Shown here: positions 1-5,922 of the stretch, piece by piece
Position numbering within the stretch: the stretch's first letter is position 1
Layout: every line of letters begins with the position of its first letter
NCBI GenBank assembly: GCA_029857975.1
Contig: JAOUFX010000155.1
Coordinates: 1-6,770 of the forward strand
Direction of reading: 5' to 3'
Source of the DNA: Deltaproteobacteria bacterium
GTDB lineage: Bacteria; Desulfobacterota; SM23-61
DNA: 6,770 bases
Notes under the pieces: model-generated
Database searches by the model: none
What the model saw: only the letters and a program-made list of their open reading frames with translations
What the model was told of the DNA's origin: nothing
Position numbers and translations under genes: made by a program

Positions 1-912
1 CAGCTTCGTTTCTTCGACCTGTGCCCCTAATTCGGAGAAGACCTGCGCCGCGGACTCAACCGCTTCTTTAACCGATGGGGCGACGACGGTATTTCCCAGC
101 TCCGTACTCCAGGCTACCCTAAAACCGCGAATCCCTTTCATGAGCTCTCTCCCGAAAGAAATTTTTTTCCCGGGCAGAGAAAGGGGATCGCGATCATCCG
201 AGCCGGTCATTACTTCCATCATCAAAGCCGCATCCGCCACGGTGCGAGTCAGCGGACCCAGGTGGGCTACGCGGCGATCGAGGGCTTCCCACCCGGCAAG
301 CAAGGGATATATGGGGATCCTCCCCCGGGAAGGTTTCAACCCGAAGATCCCGCAGAAACTTGCCGGGGCCCGGATGGACCCACCGCCATCACTTCCCACT
401 GCTAACGGCCCTAAACCGGAGGCCACTGCGGCCGCAGCTCCTCCGCTGGAACCCGCGGGAGTCATCTGCAAGTCCCAGGGATTGCGGGTGATGCCCCAAA
501 GCGGGCTGTCCGTAACAGCCTTATACCCGAATTCACAGGTCGTGGTCTTTCCCAGGATGATCGCTCCCGCAGCTTTTATTCTTTCAACAACGACCTCGTC
601 GTGGTCAGGGACAAAGTTTTCATGCATTTTAGAGCCGAAGGTAGTGCGAATCCCCCTGGTAAAAATTAAGTCTTTTATGGACACGGGGAGGCCGAAAAGA
701 AGCCCTTTGGCCTTTCCCCGGGCCATCAGGTCGTCTGCTTTTCGGGCTTGGGCCACGGCCGAAGCTGGATCCAGGGTGCAGAAAGCGTTAAGCTTAGGAT
801 TTACTTTCTCTATCCGCCCCAGAATGACCTTCATGACTTCAGAAGGCTTGATTTCCTTGGAATCAATTATTTCCCTCAATTCCAGGGCCGAATATTTCCA
901 GAGTTCATCCAT
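1..912 (-). CDS. Amidase signature family hydrolase, N-terminal 304 residues (3' end outside window)
   Basis: Members of this family hydrolyse carboxamides, or transfer ammonia from them, in the cytoplasm using a Ser-cisSer-Lys triad. All three residues are visible: Lys80 in GLPVSIKDL, cis-Ser155 in TPAGSSGGAAAA and nucleophile Ser179 in GSDGGGSIRAPASFCG. The 24-residue gap between the two serines matches GatA and malonamidase. The N-terminus (about 5-60) is the usual helical region that begins with an ALELREII-type helix. The family normally runs to 450-500 residues, so about a third is missing beyond position 1. The frame is open from the ATG at 910-912 to the edge. The start is supported by AGAGG six bases upstream. 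No gatB or gatC is visible and the protein reads like a general amidase, so the substrate (aryl, fatty or peptide amide) cannot be named. The gene is divergent from the threonine aldolase gene. The family call is very secure; the specificity is unknown. Confidence 0.93.
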   Translation of the reverse strand, partial: MDELWKYSALELREIIDSKEIKPSEVMKVILGRIEKVNPKLNAFCTLDPASAVAQARKADDLMARGKAKGLLFGLPVSIKDLIFTRGIRTTFGSKMHENFVPDHDEVVVERIKAAGAIILGKTTTCEFGYKAVTDSPLWGITRNPWDLQMTPAGSSGGAAAAVASGLGPLAVGSDGGGSIRAPASFCGIFGLKPSRGRIPIYPLLAGWEALDRRVAHLGPLTRTVADAALMMEVMTGSDDRDPLSLPGKKISFGRELMKGIRGFRVAWSTELGNTVVAPSVKEAVESAAQVFSELGAQVEETKL

Positions 913-1117
913 AAAAAACCTCTAACCTTCCTTTTTTCGATTTTGGCCGAAAATATCGTTCAAGTCAATTTATTTCGGCTATATTGTTCATTGAGAGACT
1001 GCGAATTAAGAAATTTTTTTAACCCTTTAATGCCTCAATCCCTCAATGCCTTCACGCCCCAATTTCTTTCTTTTTTTCCTCCTCTGTGTTATAAAGATTT
1101 TAAAGGAGAAAATGAGT
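913..1117. other. Divergent intergenic region between amidase and threonine aldolase genes
   Basis: This stretch holds no gene. It contains the proposed minus-strand amidase promoter, an A/T-rich stretch (about 1004-1028), and a pyrimidine-rich stretch (about 1031-1085). The latter starts with CCTCAAT twice at an 8-base period (1033-1039 and 1041-1047). A plus-strand promoter for the aldolase is not obvious. TATATT (980-985) is a possible -10, but the only upstream match, TTCAAG (959-964), is a poor -35 at 15 bp. TATAAA at 1090-1095 is too close to the ribosome site to serve the aldolase. Confidence 0.5.
940..968 (-). promoter_or_regulatory. Candidate sigma-70 promoter for the amidase gene
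   Basis: On the minus strand TTGACT (963-968, 5 of 6 matches to the -35 consensus) is followed after 17 bp by CAAAAT (940-945, 4 of 6 for the -10). Transcription would start about 20 bases before the amidase ATG, leaving just enough leader for its AGAGG ribosome site. The assignment rests only on motif match and position. Confidence 0.35.
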
Positions 1118-2155
1118 ATGGATCGATTTGTAGACCTGCGCAGTGACACGGTAACCAAACCAACTTCCGATATGCGCCAAGCCATGTTTGAGGCAGCGGT
1201 GGGAGATGATGTCTTTGGGGAAGATCCAACTGTCAATGCCCTTCAGGAAAAAGCCGCGCGGCTCCTGGGCAAGGAGGCCGCCCTCTTTGTAGCCTCGGGA
1301 ACGATGGCCAATCAATTGTCCATCAAAGCCCACACCCAGCCGGGAGACGAAGTGATCATTGAAGCCGGGGGCCACGCCATGAACTTTGAGGGAGGCGCTG
1401 GAGCGGTGATCTCGGGAGTTCAGTTTTTGGGCATCCCGGGAAATCGAGGAATCTTCGAGGCCGCCCAGGTGGAGGCGGCCATCCGGGTCGACGACGTGCA
1501 TTTCCCGCCCAGCCGGCTGGTGGTCATTGAGAATACCCATAACCGCGGAGGGGGATCGGTCTTCCCTCTGAGCAAGATTCGTCCGATCCGGGAACTGGCC
1601 ACCCAAAAGGGGCTGCGCATGCACATGGATGGGGCGCGCCTCTGGAATGCGTGCGTGGCTTCAGGGATACCGCCCGGAAAGTACGCTGAACCCTTCGATT
1701 CTGTTTCCGTCTGCCTTTCCAAAGCCCTGGGTTGTCCTGTAGGATCTTTGGTTGTAGGGTCCAAAGATTTTATCAAAAGGGTCCACCGTTTCCGTAAAAT
1801 GGTCGGTGGAGGTATGAGGCAGGCCGGCTTCCTGGCTGCGGCCGGAATTTATGCTCTTGACCATCACATTGACCGGCTGGAGGAAGACCACCGCAAAGCA
1901 AAAAAATTAGCCGAGGGTTTGGCCAATATCAAAAATGTTCTCATCAATCCGGCGGAGGTTGAAACCAATATCCTTTTCTTCGATGTATCCCGCGCCGAGA
2001 AGACGGCCCAGGAGGTCGCTGCGTCCTGCCGGGAGAAAGGAGTACGTCTTCATCCCACCGCCAAAACGCGTATCCGCTGCGTCACCCATTTAGACGTTTC
2101 TTTCGCAGACATCGATCAGGCCCTGAAAGTAATCGAGGGGGTCATGAAGGGATAA
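1118..2155 (+). CDS. ltaE: Low-specificity L-threonine aldolase (PLP-dependent)
   Basis: This fold-type I PLP enzyme cleaves L-threonine or L-allo-threonine to glycine and acetaldehyde in the cytoplasm, supplying or degrading glycine. The 345 residues open with the family signature [12 protein letters not shown] (5-16). The PLP lysine is Lys202 in [12 protein letters not shown]. Asp171 and Arg174 of HMDGARLWN bind the cofactor ring. His86 (GGHAMNFE) and His128 (DDVHF) match the active-site histidines of E. coli LtaE, and the VTHLDVS motif (322-328) near the end holds the substrate-carboxylate region. Length is normal for the family and nothing is missing. Two in-frame ATGs exist, at 1112 and 1118. 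AAAGGAG (1102-1108) lies 3 bases from the first and 9 from the second, so I prefer 1118; the alternative adds only Met-Ser. An ATG further up at 1046 would add a hydrophobic, unconserved tail that spans the ribosome site and is rejected. The gene is the first of a two-gene operon. Confidence 0.95.
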   Translation: MDRFVDLRSDTVTKPTSDMRQAMFEAAVGDDVFGEDPTVNALQEKAARLLGKEAALFVASGTMANQLSIKAHTQPGDEVIIEAGGHAMNFEGGAGAVISGVQFLGIPGNRGIFEAAQVEAAIRVDDVHFPPSRLVVIENTHNRGGGSVFPLSKIRPIRELATQKGLRMHMDGARLWNACVASGIPPGKYAEPFDSVSVCLSKALGCPVGSLVVGSKDFIKRVHRFRKMVGGGMRQAGFLAAAGIYALDHHIDRLEEDHRKAKKLAEGLANIKNVLINPAEVETNILFFDVSRAEKTAQEVAASCREKGVRLHPTAKTRIRCVTHLDVSFADIDQALKVIEGVMKG

Positions 2156-2157
2156 AT

Positions 2158-2814
2158 ATGCTGCAATGCATTCTCTTCGACCTGGATAATACCCTCTACC
2201 CGAAATCCCTGGGCATCTTCGAAATGGTCATCGAGCGCATACGAAACTATATGGAAGTATGCATGGGCTTTGAAAAAACCCTGGCCCGTGAGCTCAGGCA
2301 GGAATATATACGGAAATACGGCTCCACCCTCCGCGGCCTGATGATCCACCATAACTTGAATCCCGAAGAATACCTCGAATACGTCCACGATGTGGGGGTC
2401 GAAGAGAAACTTTCTCCCAACCCCGCACTGACGGAACTTTTAGAATCGATTCCCCTCGCTAAAGCCATTTTCACCAGCGGCCATCTTCCCCACGCTCAAA
2501 AGGTTCTCCGCTGCCTGAATGTGGAGCAATATTTTCCCCAAATTTTCGATATTATTTTCACCAACTATATCCCCAAACCAAACCCTGAACCCTACCGCCA
2601 GATTCTTGGACACCTCGGTATCAAAGGTGAACACTGCATGATGATCGAGGATCTGCCGGCCAACCTCCGGCCGGCCAAGGATTTGGGCATGACCACAGTC
2701 CTTGTAGGACAAGGTACAGGAGGAATGAATGGGTTTGTGGATTACGAAATCGAGGATATCCTGGAACTGGGGAGTTTGCTGAAGAAAATGGGCGAAGGCA
2801 ATCGTACCCCCTGA
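2158..2814 (+). CDS. HAD-superfamily phosphatase, pyrimidine 5'-nucleotidase-like
   Basis: This is a cytoplasmic Mg2+-dependent phosphohydrolase of HAD subfamily IA. All four HAD motifs are present in its 218 residues: I, nucleophile Asp8 and acid/base Asp10 in LFDLDNTLYP; II, Thr106-Ser107 in FTSGH; III, Lys140 in YIPKPNPEPY; IV, Glu164-Asp165 in MIEDLPANL. The roughly 90 residues between motifs I and II form a helical C1-type cap. The FDLDNTLYP start and HAQKVL after motif II resemble the Sdt1/pyrimidine 5'-nucleotidase branch, but HAD substrates cannot be assigned reliably from motifs, and phosphoglycolate- or sugar-phosphate-like substrates remain possible. The ATG lies 2 bases after the aldolase stop, with AAGGG (2147-2151) inside the end of that gene, so translation is probably coupled. 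The gene converges on the minus-strand remnant downstream. Its last residues (GEGNRTP) look unconserved. Confidence 0.88.
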   Translation: MLQCILFDLDNTLYPKSLGIFEMVIERIRNYMEVCMGFEKTLARELRQEYIRKYGSTLRGLMIHHNLNPEEYLEYVHDVGVEEKLSPNPALTELLESIPLAKAIFTSGHLPHAQKVLRCLNVEQYFPQIFDIIFTNYIPKPNPEPYRQILGHLGIKGEHCMMIEDLPANLRPAKDLGMTTVLVGQGTGGMNGFVDYEIEDILELGSLLKKMGEGNRTP

Positions 2815-3104
2815 GCCACAGTTTTATTATCCATAACTTCTCTGGCCAGTCTGGAAAATTTACTTTTCAACCCTCGCACGTCTACCTCAACAAGCATATC
2901 CACCGGCCATTTAGCAATCTCATCAGGAAAAGCGTCAACTTCTCCGAGAGCCAGACCAAACCAATAAAGATCAAATCCAGGATCCTTCTGTTTCGCCATC
3001 TCCATCAAAGTCTCGATCAGCTCACTTCTTAATATAAAGAACAGGTCGATGGCATCTCTGTGCTTCCATAAAGAAGATTCTTCTGAATCGGGGTAATGGT
3101 TCCT
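2742..3104 (-). pseudogene. C-terminal remnant of an AbiEii-like nucleotidyltransferase (DUF1814 type)
   Basis: Directly after the stop codon of the upstream 76-residue gene, and in the same frame, an open stretch reads through WKHRDAIDLFFILRSEL, then DPGFDLYWFGLALGEVDAF, then LKSKFSRLAREV (ending near 2826). The order of a K/R-D-x-x-D-L-x-F-L motif, an E-x-L-x-x-A helix, a Y/W-rich segment and a final amphipathic helix resembles the C-terminal half of AbiEii/AbiGii-type nucleotidyltransferase toxins. The N-terminal half, with the GG-x(10-13)-D-x-D nucleotidyltransferase core, is absent and there is no good start codon; TTG at 3008 or ATG at 3005 would begin inside the helical region and lack a ribosome site. 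The frame stays open to 2742, inside the antisense tail of the HAD gene, but that part looks non-homologous. I infer an internal deletion that removed the catalytic domain. The family call rests on remembered pattern, not a search. A short expressed ORF from 3008 or 3005 is the alternative. Confidence 0.5.
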
Positions 3105-3335
3105 TTACCCTTTAGTATATTCAAAATAATCCTCCCATAGTCTCCGAACCCTTCTTGGCAAATTAAGCTCGGGAAGTAGCTTCTTCACTTCGTCCCAATC
3201 CAACTCGGCAATATCCTCCGCCCGGCCATGGGATAAAACTTCTCCAATATACCATTTCCTTTGCCACGGATCGCTGAGGTCAATCTCTTTGTTGGTTGAC
3301 CAGACGATATATCTTTTGGGGCGGATCTTTGTCAT
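3105..3335 (-). CDS. Small conserved protein, probable partner/antitoxin of an AbiEii-like nucleotidyltransferase
   Basis: The gene encodes 76 charged residues with no signal peptide or membrane segment. The layout is a basic start (KIRPKRY), a VWST-x(5)-DLSDPWQRKWYI core (about 11-29), then VLSHGRAEDIAELDWDEV and a C-terminal LNLPRRVRRLWEDYF helix. I recognise this pattern as a small uncharacterised family commonly encoded just upstream of AbiEii-like nucleotidyltransferase genes, where an antitoxin role is plausible but, as far as I know, unproven. Here the downstream partner is reduced to a C-terminal fragment in the same frame, so the small gene is effectively orphaned. ATG at 3333-3335 is the only sensible start. 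Its ribosome site is weak: AAAGGA lies 14 bases upstream, and two in-frame TAA codons precede it. No promoter is evident. The intact frame and full set of family motifs argue that it is, or recently was, functional. Confidence 0.6.
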   Translation of the reverse strand: MTKIRPKRYIVWSTNKEIDLSDPWQRKWYIGEVLSHGRAEDIAELDWDEVKKLLPELNLPRRVRRLWEDYFEYTKG

Positions 3336-3661
3336 ATTGAAACAATTTTTCCTTTATTAAATTTCTCCCATCCGGCAATTCACCAATCCATATACCAATA
3401 ACCTCAGCTTTTTGTTTGGGAGACCTTGCTCTTGGGGACAGTTAAGACCTCTTCATTACCAGGTTGATCCATATCCTAAAGCACCTTTCCTTTTCGTCTT
3501 CTTAAGGAATTGTTCATCCCTTTAGGTAATGATAAGTTATTGAAAGGCCAATGTTTAGATTTTTCCGGCGTAGAAATTACAGGGAGTCTCTTGAGAAAAA
3601 TGAAAAGGCAGAGACTCTATGCGTAAGGAACACCAAAAGGTTCAGGCAGGGGGGAAATCAA
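3336..3661. other. Intergenic region with no convincing gene; contains possible gene debris
   Basis: No complete gene is supported in these 326 bp. On the minus strand a 22-codon frame starts at the ATG at 3472 and stops at 3404. In the neighbouring frame the stretch from about 3400 down to 3345 reads coding-like (AEVIGIWIGELPDG, then IKEKLFQYDKDPP) before running antiphase into the start of the 76-residue gene. This may be a frameshifted remnant of a gene once lying upstream, which I cannot identify. On the plus strand a 49-codon frame from 3551 runs into the antisense end of the aminotransferase gene and is not credible. The region also holds the inverted repeat at 3584-3617. Confidence 0.4.
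3584..3617. repeat. Perfect 8-bp inverted repeat with 18-nt spacer
   Basis: GAGTCTCT (3584-3591) and its exact complement AGAGACTC (3610-3617) flank an A-rich 18-base loop. One further G-T wobble pair can extend the stem. It sits about 45 bases past the aminotransferase stop codon on that gene's downstream side. No T-run follows the stem in either direction, so an intrinsic terminator is only weakly supported. It could instead be an RNA-stabilising hairpin or a protein-binding palindrome. Confidence 0.4.
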
Positions 3662-4963
3662 TCATTCCAGCTGCTCGGCCATGGCTTCGTCGAGGATCTT
3701 TAATCCTTTTTCCAACTGTTCGTCCGTAACCACCAGCGGAACCAGGTGGCGGATCACATTGCCGTATCCTCCAGCCGTAAGCATAATCAGGCCTTTCTCG
3801 TAACAACGTTTAACGATACCCTTGGCCAGATCCCCGTTGGGCTTGGGATTCTTCTTGTCCGCGACGATCTCCATGGCATTCATGGCTCCCAGGCCGCGCG
3901 TATCTCCTACATAGGGATATTTATCGTAGAAAGATCGGAACTTCTCCATGACTTTCTTTCCAATGGCCACGGACCGTTCGACCAATTTCTTTTCTTTCAG
4001 AATTTTCAGCACGGCCAGACCCGCCCGGCAGCACACCGGATTTCCGCCGAAAGTCCCCCCGATTCCGGCATTCTCCACCGCATCCATGATCTCTGCTTTT
4101 CCGGTGATCGCGGCCAGGGGCATTCCTGCCGCCAGAGACTTGGCGGTGACCAGGATATCAGGTTCAACCCCGGAATGCTCGTAAGCGAACATCTTACCCG
4201 TTCGTCCAAACCCGGTCTGAATTTCATCAATGATGAGCACAATACCGTTATCCTGGCAGATCTTCTGCAACTTCCTTAAATATTCTTGGGGAGGAACGAT
4301 GAACCCCCCCTCCCCTTGCACGGGCTCGACGATGATGGCCGCGATAGATTCAGCAGCGGCGTAAAGGTCGAAAAATTTTTCGCTGATGAAATCCGCACAG
4401 TAGACTCCACAGGAAGGATATTTCAGGCCGTAGGAACAGCGATAACAATAGGCGTAAGGGACCCGATAAATTTCCGGCATAAAGGGCCAGAATCCGAATT
4501 TATAATTTTTCACTTTGCTGGTCAGACTCATGGTCATGGCCGTCCTGCCGTGGAAGGCGTTCTCGAAACAAAGGACACCCGGCCGCTTGGTACAATATTT
4601 GGCGATCTTGACCGCATTTTCGACCGCCTCGGCCCCGCTGTTGACGAACATGGTTTTCATTGGAGTCTTGGCGGAAACAAGTTCGTTCAATTCTTTGGCC
4701 AGGGCGATATAAGGTTCATACATCTGCACCATGAAGCAGGTATGAATATACTTTCCTGCCTGGTCGCGGATGGCCTCTACGACCTCTTCGGGGCAGTGTC
4801 CCACGTTAAGCACGCCGATGCCTCCGGAAAAGTCCAGAAATTCTCTTCCTTCCACATCCCGGACCAAGACTCCCTTGGCCTCAGTGATCACCGCCGGAAT
4901 AAACTGGTTCACTCCTCTGGCAACATGATCCTGGCGCATTTTTATGAGATCTTCTTTCCTCAT
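3662..4963 (-). CDS. gabT: Class III PLP aminotransferase, 4-aminobutyrate aminotransferase-like, with Cys-rich insertion
   Basis: This enzyme probably transfers the amino group of 4-aminobutyrate, or a related omega-amino acid, to 2-oxoglutarate in the cytoplasm. Its 433 residues include FVNSGAEAVENAVKIAK (106-122), FHGRT (137-141), Glu213 of VEPVQGEGG, Asp246 of DEIQTGFGRTG, the PLP lysine Lys275 in TAKSLAAGMPL, Thr304 in GGTFGGNP and Arg405 in NVIRHLVPLV. Ile49, Arg140, Glu213 and Arg405 match E. coli GabT Ile50, Arg141, Glu211 and Arg398, which form the substrate pocket; E. coli Tyr138 is Phe137 here. A segment absent from E. coli GabT carries Cys173, Cys176, Cys185 and Cys189 and could bind metal or an iron-sulfur centre. 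The ATG at 4961-4963 has GGAGG five bases upstream. The gene is probably monocistronic, with no succinate-semialdehyde dehydrogenase gene adjacent, so other omega-amino substrates (5-aminovalerate, beta-alanine) remain possible. The gene symbol is by similarity. Confidence 0.87.
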   Translation of the reverse strand: MRKEDLIKMRQDHVARGVNQFIPAVITEAKGVLVRDVEGREFLDFSGGIGVLNVGHCPEEVVEAIRDQAGKYIHTCFMVQMYEPYIALAKELNELVSAKTPMKTMFVNSGAEAVENAVKIAKYCTKRPGVLCFENAFHGRTAMTMSLTSKVKNYKFGFWPFMPEIYRVPYAYCYRCSYGLKYPSCGVYCADFISEKFFDLYAAAESIAAIIVEPVQGEGGFIVPPQEYLRKLQKICQDNGIVLIIDEIQTGFGRTGKMFAYEHSGVEPDILVTAKSLAAGMPLAAITGKAEIMDAVENAGIGGTFGGNPVCCRAGLAVLKILKEKKLVERSVAIGKKVMEKFRSFYDKYPYVGDTRGLGAMNAMEIVADKKNPKPNGDLAKGIVKRCYEKGLIMLTAGGYGNVIRHLVPLVVTDEQLEKGLKILDEAMAEQLE

Positions 4964-5027
4964 CTCATCCTCCCTAAGGGGTTCATTCTCGTTGGAACCC
5001 TTGATCCTTAATTATGGTTAGGTTCAA

Positions 5028-5056
5028 TCTTTATTAAAACGATCCAGGGTTGTCAA
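5028..5056 (-). promoter_or_regulatory. Candidate sigma-70 promoter for the aminotransferase gene
   Basis: On the minus strand a perfect TTGACA (5051-5056) lies about 65 bp before the aminotransferase ribosome site. At 17 bp the -10 would be TAAAGA (5028-5033, 3 of 6); at 15 bp it would be AATAAA (5030-5035, 4 of 6). The -35 is strong and the -10 weak, so an activator may be needed or this may be a chance match. Confidence 0.35.
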
Positions 5057-5140
5057 GGAGTAAGGTAATCTTGAGATCAAACCCCAGGTATGGCAAGGAT
5101 TTTTCTATGGGGTGGATCCCTTCGCATGTAACGGCTGAGA

Positions 5141-5611
5141 TCAACCGCGCCGTCGCGCAGTTGTTGGTTCCACCTTCACTTGGTTGACCTTTTCCCAAGA
5201 ATTAACACCTCCGGGGACGATTCGGAAAAGCGGATGAGCGCTGGGCAAGGTCGTTCCGCTGCATATTACCCTCGGGCAGCCCTCGCGCTTTAGAATCTTG
5301 CGTTTTAGGTGTTCCCATTCATACAACAGTTGTTCCCTGGTTGCGACAAGTTTTTCCTTCGTCTTCCTCGGGCAGATTTTCGTTTTATCAAATCGGTACC
5401 CTCGCCGTTCTGCTTCTCCATGGATCTCTGTTAAATAAGCGGCGATGGCCGCGACGGGATCTTTTTGCTTCTTGAAACGAACAAGCTGCGGGTGATTTCT
5501 GTAGCCCTTGGTCTGGCCCAGAAGAACCTTCTGCGCCAGAAGTCCCTCTCGCCACAAAGCGAGAAGACCTTGCCGGTCGAGGTATTGCGGATGAACTGTC
5601 CAGATACGCAC
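5141..5611 (-). CDS. Pyrimidine-dimer DNA glycosylase / endonuclease V family protein
   Basis: T4 endonuclease V excises UV-induced pyrimidine dimers and nicks the abasic site through a Schiff base formed by its N-terminal amino group. The 156 residues here begin MRIWTVHPQYLDRQGLLALWREGLLA, in sections matching the bacterial relatives of that enzyme. They continue with GYRNHPQL (37-44), a helix ending EAERRGYRF (66-74) that resembles ECLKRGFNI of the T4 enzyme, and SAHPLFRIVPGG (124-135). Glu22 in WRE aligns with catalytic Glu23 in YRE. The start is GTG, chosen because the motif begins there and AAAGGAG (5621-5627) lies 9 bases upstream. The protein is basic, as expected for a DNA binder, and ends in a short Arg-rich tail (TTARRRG). 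It is transcribed toward the aminotransferase gene with a 177-bp gap, so the two are probably separate units. The family call is good; the exact lesion specificity is inferred. Confidence 0.78.
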   Translation of the reverse strand: MRIWTVHPQYLDRQGLLALWREGLLAQKVLLGQTKGYRNHPQLVRFKKQKDPVAAIAAYLTEIHGEAERRGYRFDKTKICPRKTKEKLVATREQLLYEWEHLKRKILKREGCPRVICSGTTLPSAHPLFRIVPGGVNSWEKVNQVKVEPTTARRRG

Positions 5612-5614
5612 CGT

Positions 5615-5725
5615 TTAGCGCTCCTTTGTTGGAGGCAGAACACTATTTTTCAGTAACCCTGGCGCGTCGGGCCATTTCCGGAATTTATGCCACATCTCAG
5701 GACTTGTCAAATGAAAATAAGCCAT
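5615..5725 (-). CDS. Possible 36-residue ORF just upstream of the glycosylase gene
   Basis: An ATG at 5723-5725 opens a 36-codon frame beginning MAYFHLTSPEMWHKF and ending PPTKER. It stops 3 bases before the GTG of the endonuclease V-like gene, and its last codons contain that gene's AAAGGAG ribosome site, an arrangement that suits translational coupling. There is no clear ribosome site for the ORF itself and I recognise no family. It may be a leader peptide, a small real gene or chance. Confidence 0.2.
   Translation of the reverse strand: MAYFHLTSPEMWHKFRKWPDAPGLLKNSVLPPTKER
5621..5627 (-). promoter_or_regulatory. Ribosome binding site that fixes the GTG start of the glycosylase
   Basis: AAAGGAG on the minus strand lies 9 bases before GTG 5609-5611. 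It supports the non-ATG start; no in-frame ATG gives the conserved N-terminus. Confidence 0.65.
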
Positions 5726-5834
5726 GGACGAGGTCAGGTCTCAACAATCACCACTATACGCAAGCTTTCAGAAGATGATGCATAGGATGGTCAACCTTTC
5801 TGCCGTTTCATTTTCAAGATCAGGTTAACAGTCA

Positions 5835-5862
5835 TTGACAAGATGACAATGAAAGTTATAAA
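5835..5862 (+). promoter_or_regulatory. Near-consensus sigma-70 promoter for the DUF169 gene
   Basis: TTGACA (5835-5840, 6 of 6) and TATAAA (5857-5862, 5 of 6) are separated by 16 bp, giving 11 of 12 consensus bases at a good spacing. Transcription would begin near 5869, giving a leader of about 54 nt that ends in the AGGAG ribosome site (5911-5915). This is the best promoter in the window and suggests strong, possibly constitutive, expression. Confidence 0.68.
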
Positions 5863-5922
5863 TTTGATGTAATAATCGATCGGAGCAGTACCAAAAAAAG
5901 GAAAGTCAGAAGGAGATTCGAA

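Larger units (their letters stand above)
5612..5922. other. Divergent intergenic region between glycosylase and DUF169 genes
   Basis: This 311-bp stretch holds the glycosylase ribosome site, the doubtful 36-codon ORF and, on the plus strand, the DUF169 promoter and leader. Between about 5726 and 5834 I see no gene and no clear operator or minus-strand promoter. Confidence 0.5.

Noticed and set aside
140..925. Plus-strand open frame of 261 codons
   Set aside because: It is antisense to the amidase gene, whose minus-strand frame shows all catalytic motifs and a proper start. The plus-strand product is Ser/Pro-rich and matches nothing recognisable.
1031..1050. Short CCTCAAT tandem repeat
   Set aside because: Only two copies of 7 bases occur in a pyrimidine-rich leader; this is too little to call a repeat element.
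1046..1117. Upstream ATG extension of the threonine aldolase
   Set aside because: The extra 22 residues are unconserved and encoded by a pyrimidine-rich stretch that includes the real ribosome site.
3551..3700. Plus-strand 49-codon frame beginning MFRFFRRRNY
   Set aside because: Its last third is antisense to the aminotransferase C-terminus, the ribosome site is only 3 bases from the ATG, and no family is recognisable.
4286..5011. Plus-strand open frame of 241 codons (and 3746-4279, 177 codons)
   Set aside because: Both lie antisense to the aminotransferase gene. They are explained by the codon structure of the opposite strand and lack credible motifs.
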